Shown piece after piece: positions 56,468 through 64,000 of a stretch of 64,000 nt of DNA. Every line of letters begins with the position of its first letter. The stretch's first letter is position 1. The stretch is from contig BCIJ01000026.1 of NCBI GenBank assembly GCA_001599935.1, positions 39,889 through 103,888 on the forward strand, in the 5' to 3' direction. The notes under the pieces are model-generated. The model saw only the letters and a program-made list of their open reading frames with translations, was not told the DNA's origin and did no database searches. The DNA comes from Holtermannia corniformis. Lineage: Eukaryota > Basidiomycota > Tremellomycetes > Holtermanniales. The position numbers and the translations under genes were made by a program.

Positions 56468-57972
56468 ATGGCGCTCTTGATCCGGCTCAAGCTTCTGACA
56501 CGACAGCATCCCACCCTCGTTCTCGGTCTCGTCCTCTGCGGCCTCGTTGGCCTCGTCTTGACGCTGCTCTCGCCTGCACACCGCCTCCCTCGTTTCCTAC
56601 CATACGAATATCCCATACCCATCTACCCACATGCTTCCACGATCCCTCATGCTGCTGCAAGTGGCCGGCTGACGGGTCTGCTTCAAGACGTCCAGGACCG
56701 CATCCAGGCGCTCTATGCCGAACACTCGCAGACAGCTCCGACCCCCATCTTCCCCTTTGCAGCATTGACAGCAGCGCAAGAGCAGCGGTATGCGCATCTA
56801 CGCTCGCACGGTCAGAAGTACCTGTTCACGGCCATCACTCGTCAAGTGTCGGATCAGCTTCCCGACCTGCTCAACGCCTTGACGGTGCTCGTGCACTTTC
56901 TCGGGCCCGCCAGCGTCGCTTTCTCCATCCTCGAGGGGCCAAGCGATGACTTGACACCGTGGGTGCTCGACACCGTCCTACACCCGTTCCTCACTACCTC
57001 ACTGCACGTCCCGGACGAGCAGATCCAGATCAGCACAAACTCGCCAAAGATTGATTTCAGTCAAGGGAATCGGATCAAACTGCTTGCGGATCTGCGCAAC
57101 CAGGCGCTCGCACCGCTCTGGGACGGCAGCGTGCTCGGCGCCAACGTTGACGCCGTCGTCAGCTTCAACGACGTCTACCTCAAAGCGGCACATGTTCTCG
57201 AGGTGCTGCATCAGCACGTCAAGAACAATGCGGGCATCACCACCGCTTGGGACTGGTACCAGCGCGAGCCTGCCTACTTTTACGATGTCTGGGTTGCGCG
57301 CACCGTGCGTATCTGCAGTGCTACCACCTTGGTCATTCGCTGACCCAACAGATTGACACGGGCGACTTGTTCTACCCCATCAACTGGCCCTGGTGGTCAC
57401 CTTCGACCTCGCTGTTCTCAACCTCGCCAAGCTCTCTCGAAAAGTTTCAGAGTCTGCAACCGTTCCAAGCGTTCTCATCGTGGAACGCGCTCGTCGTGCT
57501 TGCGCCCGAGCCCTTCCTGCCGCCGCACAATGTACGGTTCCGGCGTTCCGACGTTGACAAGGACGAGTGCGCGGCGAGCGAGTGTGGACTCGTAGCGAGC
57601 GATTACTGGAAGGCTGGCTGGGGCAGGGTTGCGGTTGTGCCCAGTGTGCAGGTCTGTCGACGAGTCCGAGGTTTTGCACCGAGCTGATCAGGGTAGCTTG
57701 CCTACGAACGTGATGTCGCAAAACTCACCGAGGACCTGCTGGTAGACCAGCAGGCTGCACAAGGCTGGCACGACAGTGTCCCGCCTGCCGACGCCGATGC
57801 CAAGATCCACTGGATCTCAGAGTACGTCGACTGTCGATGGTACCGGCTCGAGGGAGCTGACTTTGACAGACCGCCTGCAAAGGTCCGATGCCATCCCTGG
57901 CCAGAGACCAACGGACTCTCTGCCAATGTGTGGGACAAGACCGAGTGGGTCGAGCCATGGGTACGAGACTAG
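56468..57972 (+). CDS. GT69-family mannosyltransferase (Cap59/Cmt1 type), type II membrane protein
   Basis: Golgi glycosyltransferase family best known from Cryptococcus capsule and wall alpha-1,3-mannosylation (family knowledge). The sequence shows a type II signal anchor ([20 protein letters not shown]) after a basic N-terminus, a stem region, then the catalytic domain: [78 protein letters not shown] (with a metal-binding FND) and [20 protein letters not shown]. The end is [20 protein letters not shown] then [10 protein letters not shown]. Four exons, about 450 residues. An in-frame ATG upstream near 56435 is possible. The acceptor substrate cannot be deduced. Start-to-start distance to SLX1 is 172 bp. 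Confidence 0.85.
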
Positions 57973-58158
57973 ACACTATGAGATGCTGTATCACTAGTCT
58001 GGCACGGTCGTCATGGTCGTTCATGTCGCCGCCGGCCCCGGTCATGAGTCGATTGCTGCCATCACACGCTCGACTTTATCACTGCAACGACGACGACCGA
58101 CCCAAAGCAGTGTGGTAGAGGATACTCAGAGCACGGCCGAGCTGTGTCGTCGCTAGCT

Positions 58159-60321
58159 ATGGCGCTCCCAGCTTCGCCGTTGCCGTCCTCACTGGCCGCT
58201 CGTGCACTGCCGCTGCTGCTCTGTCAGCTCGCAAAGGACCTCGAGTCGCCTCCGAGCTCGAGCGCGATCCCTCAGCTCGCACTCGCACTGCTGCTGCTCG
58301 CTCAAGACGAGCTCGCCTCCCTGCCAGCACCCGCCATCACTTTGCGTGATCACCTCGTCCCGCTCCACCTGCTGCTTCACCTCGCACCCTCGATCCCTCT
58401 CGAGTGGGAGCTCGTCTGGTCGGCTATCGTCGCGTACACAGGCTACCATGCGTCTCTCAGGACCGTCATCGATGCCCAGCTGGCACTGGATGGAGTCAAG
58501 ATCAAGACGGCGATTGGGACGTCGCTAGACGACGTGCTCGAGCAGACGGACGCACGGGCACCACACCACCTCGCGCGCATCCTGCTTGCTCTCGCTCGAG
58601 CCCACCCGTCAATCACGGCCATGTTGATCAACCATGCAGAGTTCCTGTCCGCCCTGCAGCGACTGTACGCCGAGCTCTCGCCGTGCATTACCGATCTCGC
58701 CGTGCAGGCAAAGGCAGACTTGTTGCTGCTCGTCTACGAGATCATGCAGGCTGATCAGGCGTTCGTGGGCAAGCTCAGGAAGAGAAAGGCGTTGCAGACG
58801 CTCAGAGAAGCTGCGGGCGACGACGAGGGAGAGATTCTGAGGGACACAAAGCTCTGGACCGATTACCGGGTGTTCTTCAGTGATTCGATTGCAGACGTCC
58901 AAGCCGAGGCAGTCGCAGTGTCAAAGAAACAGGTCAACGCCAAAGAGCTCGATGTGCTCAGGCGACTCAAAGCACGCAACGACGTGGAAGATCCTGTACG
59001 TCCTGTGGTTCAGACCTCGGAAACACTGACAAGCTCCAGCGCCTCGCGATCCTACAAAGCCTCTTTCCAACTATTCCCGTCCAACTACTCCACTCGGCCC
59101 TATCCCACCCCAAGTTTGCGCTATCTCCCTCGACTCCCAATTCATCACCCGATGCGCTCGCTGCACCCCTCATCGAGGCCATCCTTTCCGGAGGGGCCGA
59201 CTTGCCACCAGAGCTCGCCGAGCTGCGCAACGCAGCCGCTCAGTCAGTCGGCGTTGAGCCTGTCCCAGCCACGGCCAAGGGCAAGCGCGCCGTCCGTGAC
59301 AATGTGTTTGATGACGATATCGACTTTTCCAAGCTGCGGCTCAAGGGTGTCGAAGACGATTTGTGAGTGCTCGGCAGAGGCGATGGCGATGCGGCTCTAT
59401 GCTAACGTTTCGTAGCGTCGGTGCCCTGCCCAAGCTCAAGGCAGAGATCCCAGACCATCTCCGGGCTAGTATCCTTCGCCTAGCTCAATCCCAGTTGATC
59501 GAAGAGGAAGAAGAGGCACGCGCACTTCGAGACGCTCAGAATGGGTTCACTACCCAAGCTGGGCCTTCAACCTCCTGCGAGCCGCGCGAACGTCGAAGCA
59601 GGACCAAACCATTCGAAGAGAACGATCATCGTGATCTCGACGATGCCGATTCTGACGAGGATGGCGGCGCGCCGAGGGTTCGCCTAGGCGGCGCCGGTGA
59701 TGCCAGTGACGACGAGGGCACGCAAGACGACACACGATCAAACAGCGGGTCTGAAGATGGCACGCCGCAGAAGCTGCCCCGTGTGGCCGCGCGCCCGAGT
59801 CAAGCGGCTGTTCAGCAACAGACGACGCTCGAGCTCGCTTACCTGCGCGACCCCTACGTATTCAATCGCGACGGTGTGACGCGGCGCAGCAGGGAGAGGA
59901 TGCAGTTGCGCGAAGCGACCAATATGGACGACAGCCAGCTAGAAGGCTGGCGTATGATGCTGGACCGTAACGTGAGTTGAAGACACCGAGTGCAGAAGCG
60001 CCAGCTGACGCCGAGGGACAGCCTCACAAATCCGCCATCCTGGCCAAACATCAGTGGGACCCGCGGATGAACCGGGCGCCCCCGCCTGTGCGAGATAGCG
60101 ACGATGAACCGGAACGTGACCGCCCGCCGCACATGGAACGAGGAGGCGGAGGGCGCGGAGGCGGTCCACCTCGTGGAGGTGGACGGGGAGCACACACGAG
60201 CGATCGAGGACGGGGGGCAAGCCGCGGCCGGGGTCAGAACAAGGGTTCGCGCGGTCACAGCAATGCTGCCAGGACGCGTGGCCACGACCGCAAGATGGCA
60301 AAGATGGGTTCGGGACTGTGA
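58159..60321 (+). CDS. CUE3: CUE-domain protein Cue3/ASCC2 (RQC-trigger complex subunit)
   Basis: Ubiquitin-binding subunit of the ribosome quality-control trigger complex that splits collided ribosomes (family knowledge). The N-terminal 280 residues are helical (LRDHLVPLHLLLHLAPSIPL). The CUE domain is RLAILQSLFPTIPVQLLHSA. After DDDIDFSKLRLKGVEDD a third region has an acidic linker (DLDDADSDEDGGAPRVRLGG) and the conserved block LAYLRDPYVFNRDGVTRRSR then ATNMDDSQLEGWRMMLDRN, typical of Cue3/ASCC2. The tail is RGG-rich (GGGGRGGGPPRGGGRGAHTS) and ends KMAKMGSGL. About four exons. The RGG tail is long for the family and may bind RNA (inference). It ends 99 bp from the mucin-like gene stop. Confidence 0.85.
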
Positions 60322-60420
60322 TCTGCTCTGTTTAGTCTGTCGCATAGTGCATTCCGTCCATAGCATTGCATTGCAGTCATGCATCTGCAGCTTCTTGTGC
60401 ATCCCGTACGAGCACCCATT

Positions 60421-62118
60421 TCAAACTGCATCCGGCCCAGGCATCGCCATGAGCATTGCCAGTCTCTGCTCAATCCCGCCAGCAGCTGCCTCCTCTACAC
60501 CAGGACTACTTGGCATCCAGACCCCACCCAAAGTCGACTCGGCCAAGGCCGGACTCGTGGGCGAAGGTGAAACAAGCGCCCGATCACTCCAGCTCGCCTT
60601 GAGGATGTCTTCAACCTTGCCATGAGCGGCCTGCTCGCGCTTCTGCTTGCGCGTGCGCTTTGGCGATGCAGCCGAGTCGTTGGTCACTTCGCGCGATGCA
60701 TCAGTGAGCATCGCGGGCCGTTTGCGCGATTTGGACGGCGAGCCGTCTGGCAGGATGTCGACAAACGCAGCAGAGCGCTTCAACGTGCCCGTACCCGGTG
60801 ACTTGATCGATCGCCCAGCCGGGGCTGTCGGTGTGCGTTTCAGCAGCTCCCGGGCCGATTGCGGTGTTCGCTTGGGACGATGCAGTGATTGCGCCTTTTT
60901 CTCGGACCGAGGTGTCCGCAAAGGAATGGCCGTGTATGCCGAGTCGAGGACCCGCTCGGGCCGAGGGGTATGTGCGAGGTCAGTGCCGTCGTCGGAACCA
61001 TAGTCGCTGTCGGACTCGCTCAGCTCTGTTGGCTGACGGTTGGTTGACGGCCCGGCGGTCGGCGCGAAGAAGAGGTGGGGCTGCATTGGCGGCGAAAGGA
61101 TCTGCGATGTGGGCGACACGGCGCGCGGGTGAATCCATGCCGGTGGGTCGGGTTGTGAGGGCTGGTCGGTGCCAACGGACCGATAGCTGGTACGTTTGTT
61201 GGGTACTTTGCTCCGAGAGAGCTTTGGCATCATGCGCGGTGCCGAGCCGCCCGTAAGAGACCACAGCTTGTCTCGTAACACCCGCAGGGATCCGCGGGGA
61301 GAACCCGCGTCGCCACCGTCATCGTTGATCACTTCGTTGCCCATTGCATACGGCGTATTTGGAAGCACATCGTGGGATTGGTGAACTTGTGACTCGACCA
61401 AGCGCATTGTGCGTCCGCCGGCAGACCGCTCCTGAACCCTCGCTTCGACTCGGTGCCATGTGCCACGCCAGCTCCACTTGCCGCGGCTTCGTTCCGGCTG
61501 CTCGGTACTCCACTCATACGCATGCGCATCATGCGCGTCAGTGACATGCCACGGATCTTTCTCGTCATCAGAGTCGTGTCCGGCCAGCGCTCGCCACTTT
61601 CCGTTCGCCCTTGCCGTCTCGGCCGCGAGCAGCTCGTTTTTGCGTACTTGATAGTGATGAACCTTGCCGTATACCCAGCCGCAGATGGTGACGGCGACCA
61701 GGATGAAGATGGGCACTAAATACGTCACAGGAGATGTCTTCTTGTGTTCCGCTGGAGGACTCGGCGATGGGCTACTGCTCGAGTCCGATGCGGCTGATGA
61801 GGTGCTAGAGGCGGAGGTGTATTCTGATGTAGAAGCCGAGGTGGATATTGAGGTGGATGTCACCGTAGATGATGTACTCGTGCTGGAAGTGGTTGTTGGC
61901 GAAGGCGCGGCGCTTGAGGAAGGTTGCTGGCTGTCCGCTTCGGTGGCGATATCGCCTCCATTGCTATCCGAATCCATTCCGACAGAGACAGAGCCACCGT
62001 CGTCTGGACCGGACGGGGGACCGACGAACAAGGGGGTCGACGAGCCAGCTTGTGGCAAAGCGGCCGCTCGCATCGAGGCTGACACCAAGAAGAGGACGAA
62101 CACTGCTGTTGCGCGCAT
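60421..62118 (-). CDS. Mucin-like type I membrane protein with long cytoplasmic tail
   Basis: A single exon of 565 codons. A signal peptide (MRATAVFVLFLVSASMRAAA) is followed by a Ser/Thr-rich ectodomain of about 120 residues (TTTSSTSTSSTVTSTSISTS), likely heavily O-mannosylated. One transmembrane segment follows (VTYLVPIFILVAVTICGWVY), then a 400-residue cytoplasmic tail rich in Ser, Pro, Arg and Thr, with TP/SP sites (LKRTPTAPAGRSIKSPGTGT) and a basic KRTRKQKREQ patch. The tail ends EQRLAMLMAMPGPDAV. The layout resembles Wsc/Mid2-type wall sensors and similar basidiomycete proteins, but no WSC Cys domain is present. Function is therefore not assigned. Confidence 0.8.
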   Translation of the reverse strand: MRATAVFVLFLVSASMRAAALPQAGSSTPLFVGPPSGPDDGGSVSVGMDSDSNGGDIATEADSQQPSSSAAPSPTTTSSTSTSSTVTSTSISTSASTSEYTSASSTSSAASDSSSSPSPSPPAEHKKTSPVTYLVPIFILVAVTICGWVYGKVHHYQVRKNELLAAETARANGKWRALAGHDSDDEKDPWHVTDAHDAHAYEWSTEQPERSRGKWSWRGTWHRVEARVQERSAGGRTMRLVESQVHQSHDVLPNTPYAMGNEVINDDGGDAGSPRGSLRVLRDKLWSLTGGSAPRMMPKLSRSKVPNKRTSYRSVGTDQPSQPDPPAWIHPRAVSPTSQILSPPMQPHLFFAPTAGPSTNRQPTELSESDSDYGSDDGTDLAHTPRPERVLDSAYTAIPLRTPRSEKKAQSLHRPKRTPQSARELLKRTPTAPAGRSIKSPGTGTLKRSAAFVDILPDGSPSKSRKRPAMLTDASREVTNDSAASPKRTRKQKREQAAHGKVEDILKASWSDRALVSPSPTSPALAESTLGGVWMPSSPGVEEAAAGGIEQRLAMLMAMPGPDAV

Positions 62119-62401
62119 GTTTGTGTGATCGACTATGTGGGAATCAGGCAGAGCTCACGCCGTCTACCGCAAGAATTGATATCGACGCCAGCCAGGCCGA
62201 CAGCGATCCGCGTCGTCTCGGCGTCTGGGTCAGGCTGCTGAGCCGCGGCCGTAGGACTAGAGATGAGTGCGGCGCGCCGAATCAGGCGGGATGCGGGCGA
62301 ATGATGGGGCAGTGCGTGGGGTGAGAGCGGGTGATGGCGCCAGAATGTCGTGGGACGCACTGCGAGAATGGTCAGATGCCGCTGATCGAAGGAGAGACTT
62401 T

Positions 62402-62794
62402 TCACGTACATATTGAAGACGTCGGCTCGCTGACCGGGGCGTCACGTACAGGCGGCAAGCGAGCGTTTGGCGGTGTTTTCAGGATCGATGGCGCCAGCAA
62501 CGCGGTTGAATCCCAATCAAAGTCGAAAGCGCGCTGCAAGAGTGTGCTACACTTTGCCGGACGGGTGAGGCAAGGAGGCTCGCCACTAGATGAGGAGAAT
62601 GATTCGCGTGGAGTTGCCGGCGGCGACGAGTCTTCAGAGGAAAACGAGGTCGAGCGCGAAGGCAATGTAGACTCTGACAAGTCAGGACGTATCGAGAGTC
62701 CCGATGACACCAGAGTGATAGGCTCCGCCAACCTCGGTTTCGCCTCTGTCGATGTTGGCAGATCTTGGCGGCTCTGTCTATCCGTCACGGCCAT
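62402..62794 (-). CDS. Ser/Pro-rich hypothetical protein or exon
   Basis: From Met 62794 (MAVTDRQSRQDLPTSTEAKP) the frame encodes about 130 residues rich in Ser, Pro, Thr and Glu, with SFSSEDSSPPATPRESFSSS and a conserved-looking LAPSILKTPPNARLPPVRD. The frame continues upstream to 62917. A frame on the opposite strand is also open, so strand is not certain, but the minus frame has SP/TP clusters and ILK(T/S)P features common in regulatory proteins. No family is recognised; other exons may be missing. Confidence 0.35.
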   Translation of the reverse strand: MAVTDRQSRQDLPTSTEAKPRLAEPITLVSSGLSIRPDLSESTLPSRSTSFSSEDSSPPATPRESFSSSSGEPPCLTRPAKCSTLLQRAFDFDWDSTALLAPSILKTPPNARLPPVRDAPVSEPTSSICT

Positions 62795-62963
62795 TGCGCT
62801 TCGCAAATTGGCGTGCCTCGAGGGTTGCGTGAGAGATGGCTGCCCCGTCCCAGCTTGATGAAGAGGAAGGCTGACCGGCCAAGCGGTAGATAACACTAGA
62901 ACCGGTCCAACACGCAATGCAGTATTTGGGCCGTTCGGTCGGGATTGCGAGTCAAGGACGGGA

Positions 62964-63611
62964 TCAGAGGCCGCGCATCGCCTCGCCCAGCTGCTCGAGT
63001 TGACGGCTCGCTTTCAAGCTGTTAACGCCAAGTACGCGAATCTGGTCCTGCACGGGATCACCATCTGGATCGACTGCGTATTTCCACTCTGTCTGGGCGA
63101 GGTGATGGTCGATCAGGTTCTTGAACTGGTGTAGATCTAGCGGCGGCGCTGTGGTTGCATCAGCCCCGCGTCTGAGGCTCGGCAGACACGTACCCAGCTT
63201 CTCCTGCCTCGTGACGGCCGGACCCTGCCTGATAGTCCTTGCCTCCTTTTCCGATACCTCACGCAAGCCGGCCAAGCCATCGGCCTTGTCTGCAAACTCG
63301 CCATCCGAAAGATCCGCATCATCCTCAATGTCCGCCGTCTCGTCACCCTCTTGGCCCTCATCAAACGTCACGTCGTCATCTGGCTCGCCGAGGAGCGACC
63401 CGCCGGACCCGTCTTCATCGTCGTCAAAGGTTTCATCAGGTTGATCTTCGGTGAACGCGTCGTCGTGTTCGCCCTCGACGGGGTCGGACGAGCCGAGCGA
63501 GGTTCGGGGCTGATGGGAGAAACCGGGGAACAGGATCTCGTCGTCGAGGTTTGGGGTGTTGTATGCGTCTACCTGCGAGATGAGCGAGTCGTCCTCCATC
63601 TCAATGTCCAT
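62964..63611 (-). CDS. Acidic hypothetical protein
   Basis: From Met 63611 (MDIEMEDDSLISQVDAYNTP) the first half is very acidic (TFDDDEDGSGGSLLGEPDDD; DIEDDADLSDGEFADKADGL). A 45-nt stop-less intron at 63149-63193 (GTACGT donor, CTGAT branch-like site) probably joins RQEKL to APPLDLHQFKNLIDHHLAQT. The C-terminal part looks folded and helical (EWKYAVDPDGDPVQDQIRVL; KASRQLEQLGEAMRGL). About 200 residues after splicing. No family is recognised; the acidic part suggests a nuclear or chaperone-like protein (guess). It lies just downstream of TSR1 on the same strand, 129 bp away. Confidence 0.55.
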   Translation of the reverse strand: MDIEMEDDSLISQVDAYNTPNLDDEILFPGFSHQPRTSLGSSDPVEGEHDDAFTEDQPDETFDDDEDGSGGSLLGEPDDDVTFDEGQEGDETADIEDDADLSDGEFADKADGLAGLREVSEKEARTIRQGPAVTRQEKLGTCLPSLRRGADATTAPPLDLHQFKNLIDHHLAQTEWKYAVDPDGDPVQDQIRVLGVNSLKASRQLEQLGEAMRGL

Positions 63612-63740
63612 CTTGGTTGTTGTCAGACCAGAGACGCCGCGATCAACCAAGAGACGGTTGAAGCGGGAATTGCTAGCGTGGTGTTAGAGAGTGCTAGCAG
63701 TCGTTCAACGGGAAACACCACCAATAATGCATGCATGCAG

Positions 63741-64000
63741 CTACTCCATGTCCATCTCATCTTCATCCTCATCCTTGGCGGCAGTAATAGTAGCAGACAC
63801 GAGCGGCCCTGGTGCAGGCCTAAACTCTTCCGCCCACTAGATGCACCATCAGCGCCATTCCTCATCGCCCACGACGCGTCACACACCTTTGGGAACTGGC
63901 GCTTGTACAGCGACATGCAGACGGTATCCATCTGCTGGATCGGGCCGTCAAAGTGCGCTTTAAAGTAGCCGTGTGTACCGAGTGAAGCCTTGATGTGGCC
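63741..64000 (-). CDS. TSR1: 3' end of 40S biogenesis factor Tsr1 (partial)
   Basis: Only the C-terminal end is in the window, because the gene runs off the right edge. The last full segment reads [24 protein letters not shown] (visible here as [10 protein letters not shown] on neither alternate frame; the reading frame gives [20 protein letters not shown]), then [17 protein letters not shown], the signature end of Tsr1. An intron (GTGTGT donor, CATCTAG acceptor) joins it to [20 protein letters not shown] and an acidic tail ending EDEMDME. Tsr1 is a GTPase-like factor that caps the pre-40S subunit before 80S-like quality control (family knowledge). Bms1 is related but ends differently. Confidence 0.85.

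Noticed and set aside
61664..62128. Acidic plus-strand frame opposite the mucin-like gene
   Set aside because: Complement of the Ser/Thr repeat region; the minus frame has a signal peptide and transmembrane segment.
62331..62858. Plus-strand frame opposite the S/P-rich candidate
   Set aside because: Both strands are open, but the minus frame has SP/TP clusters typical of real regulatory proteins; strand remains uncertain.
1..64000. Mobile elements, CRISPR arrays, rRNA or tRNA genes
   Set aside because: No terminal repeats, transposase motifs, regularly spaced repeats, rRNA cores or convincing cloverleaf could be seen by eye; a covariance-model scan was not possible.

Overview
This window looks like a gene-dense stretch of nuclear chromosome from a basidiomycete fungus (inference). 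Nearly every gene is cut by very short spliceosomal introns of about 40-60 nt, with GT(A/G)(A/C)G donors and CTGAC/CTAAC-like branch sites just before the acceptor. The gene content is fungal: Cla4 PAK kinase, Rpo41, Atp14, Rsc9, Fmp30, Ish1-domain protein, Dnf flippase, Hrp1, Bcd1, Sus1, Slx1, Cue3. A GT69 (Cap59/Cmt1-type) mannosyltransferase and the intron style point to Basidiomycota, possibly a compact Pucciniomycotina- or Ustilaginomycotina-like genome. Genus cannot be fixed from sequence reading alone. I saw no transposons, rRNA, CRISPR or viral genes, and no tRNA that I could support.

Layout. 1-9.3 kb: CLA4 (+), DBP10 (-), an unrecognised predicted mitochondrial protein (-), SEC72-like TPR protein (-). 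9.3-19.3 kb: RPO41 (+), ATP14 (-), RSC9-like ARID/zinc-finger protein (+), FMP30/NAPE-PLD-like hydrolase (+). 19.3-33.4 kb: ISH1-domain protein (-), PRELI/UPS protein (-), Gfd2-like exonuclease-fold protein (+), a disordered hypothetical protein (+), guanine deaminase (-), a small membrane protein (+) and a hypothetical protein (-). 33.4-48 kb: DNF-type P4-ATPase (+), HRP1 (+), COG7 (-), RPS2 (-), PRT1/eIF3b (+). 48-64 kb: small hypothetical proteins (-), adenosine kinase (+), BCD1 (-), SUS1 (+), SLX1 (-), GT69 mannosyltransferase (+), CUE3 (+), a mucin-like single-pass membrane protein (-), an S/P-rich and an acidic hypothetical protein (-), and the 3' end of TSR1 (-) running off the right edge.

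The genes do not form one pathway. Loose themes are mitochondrial function (Rpo41, Atp14, PRELI protein, Fmp30, one unknown with a presequence), ribosome biogenesis and translation (Dbp10, Tsr1, Bcd1, Rps2, eIF3b, Cue3), secretion and membranes (Sec72, COG7, Dnf, GT69) and chromatin/mRNA export (Rsc9, Sus1, Hrp1). Convergent neighbours are spaced very tightly, often 40-155 bp between stop codons. Several introns are multiples of three without stops, so a naive reading of open frames hides them. I do not see a convincing new multi-gene system. The most interesting items are the unknown proteins, a possible GC-AG intron in the exonuclease gene, the stop-less in-frame introns and the very short SEC72/RPO41 divergent promoter. 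All splice sites were assigned by eye from consensus and protein-family continuity; no alignments were run.
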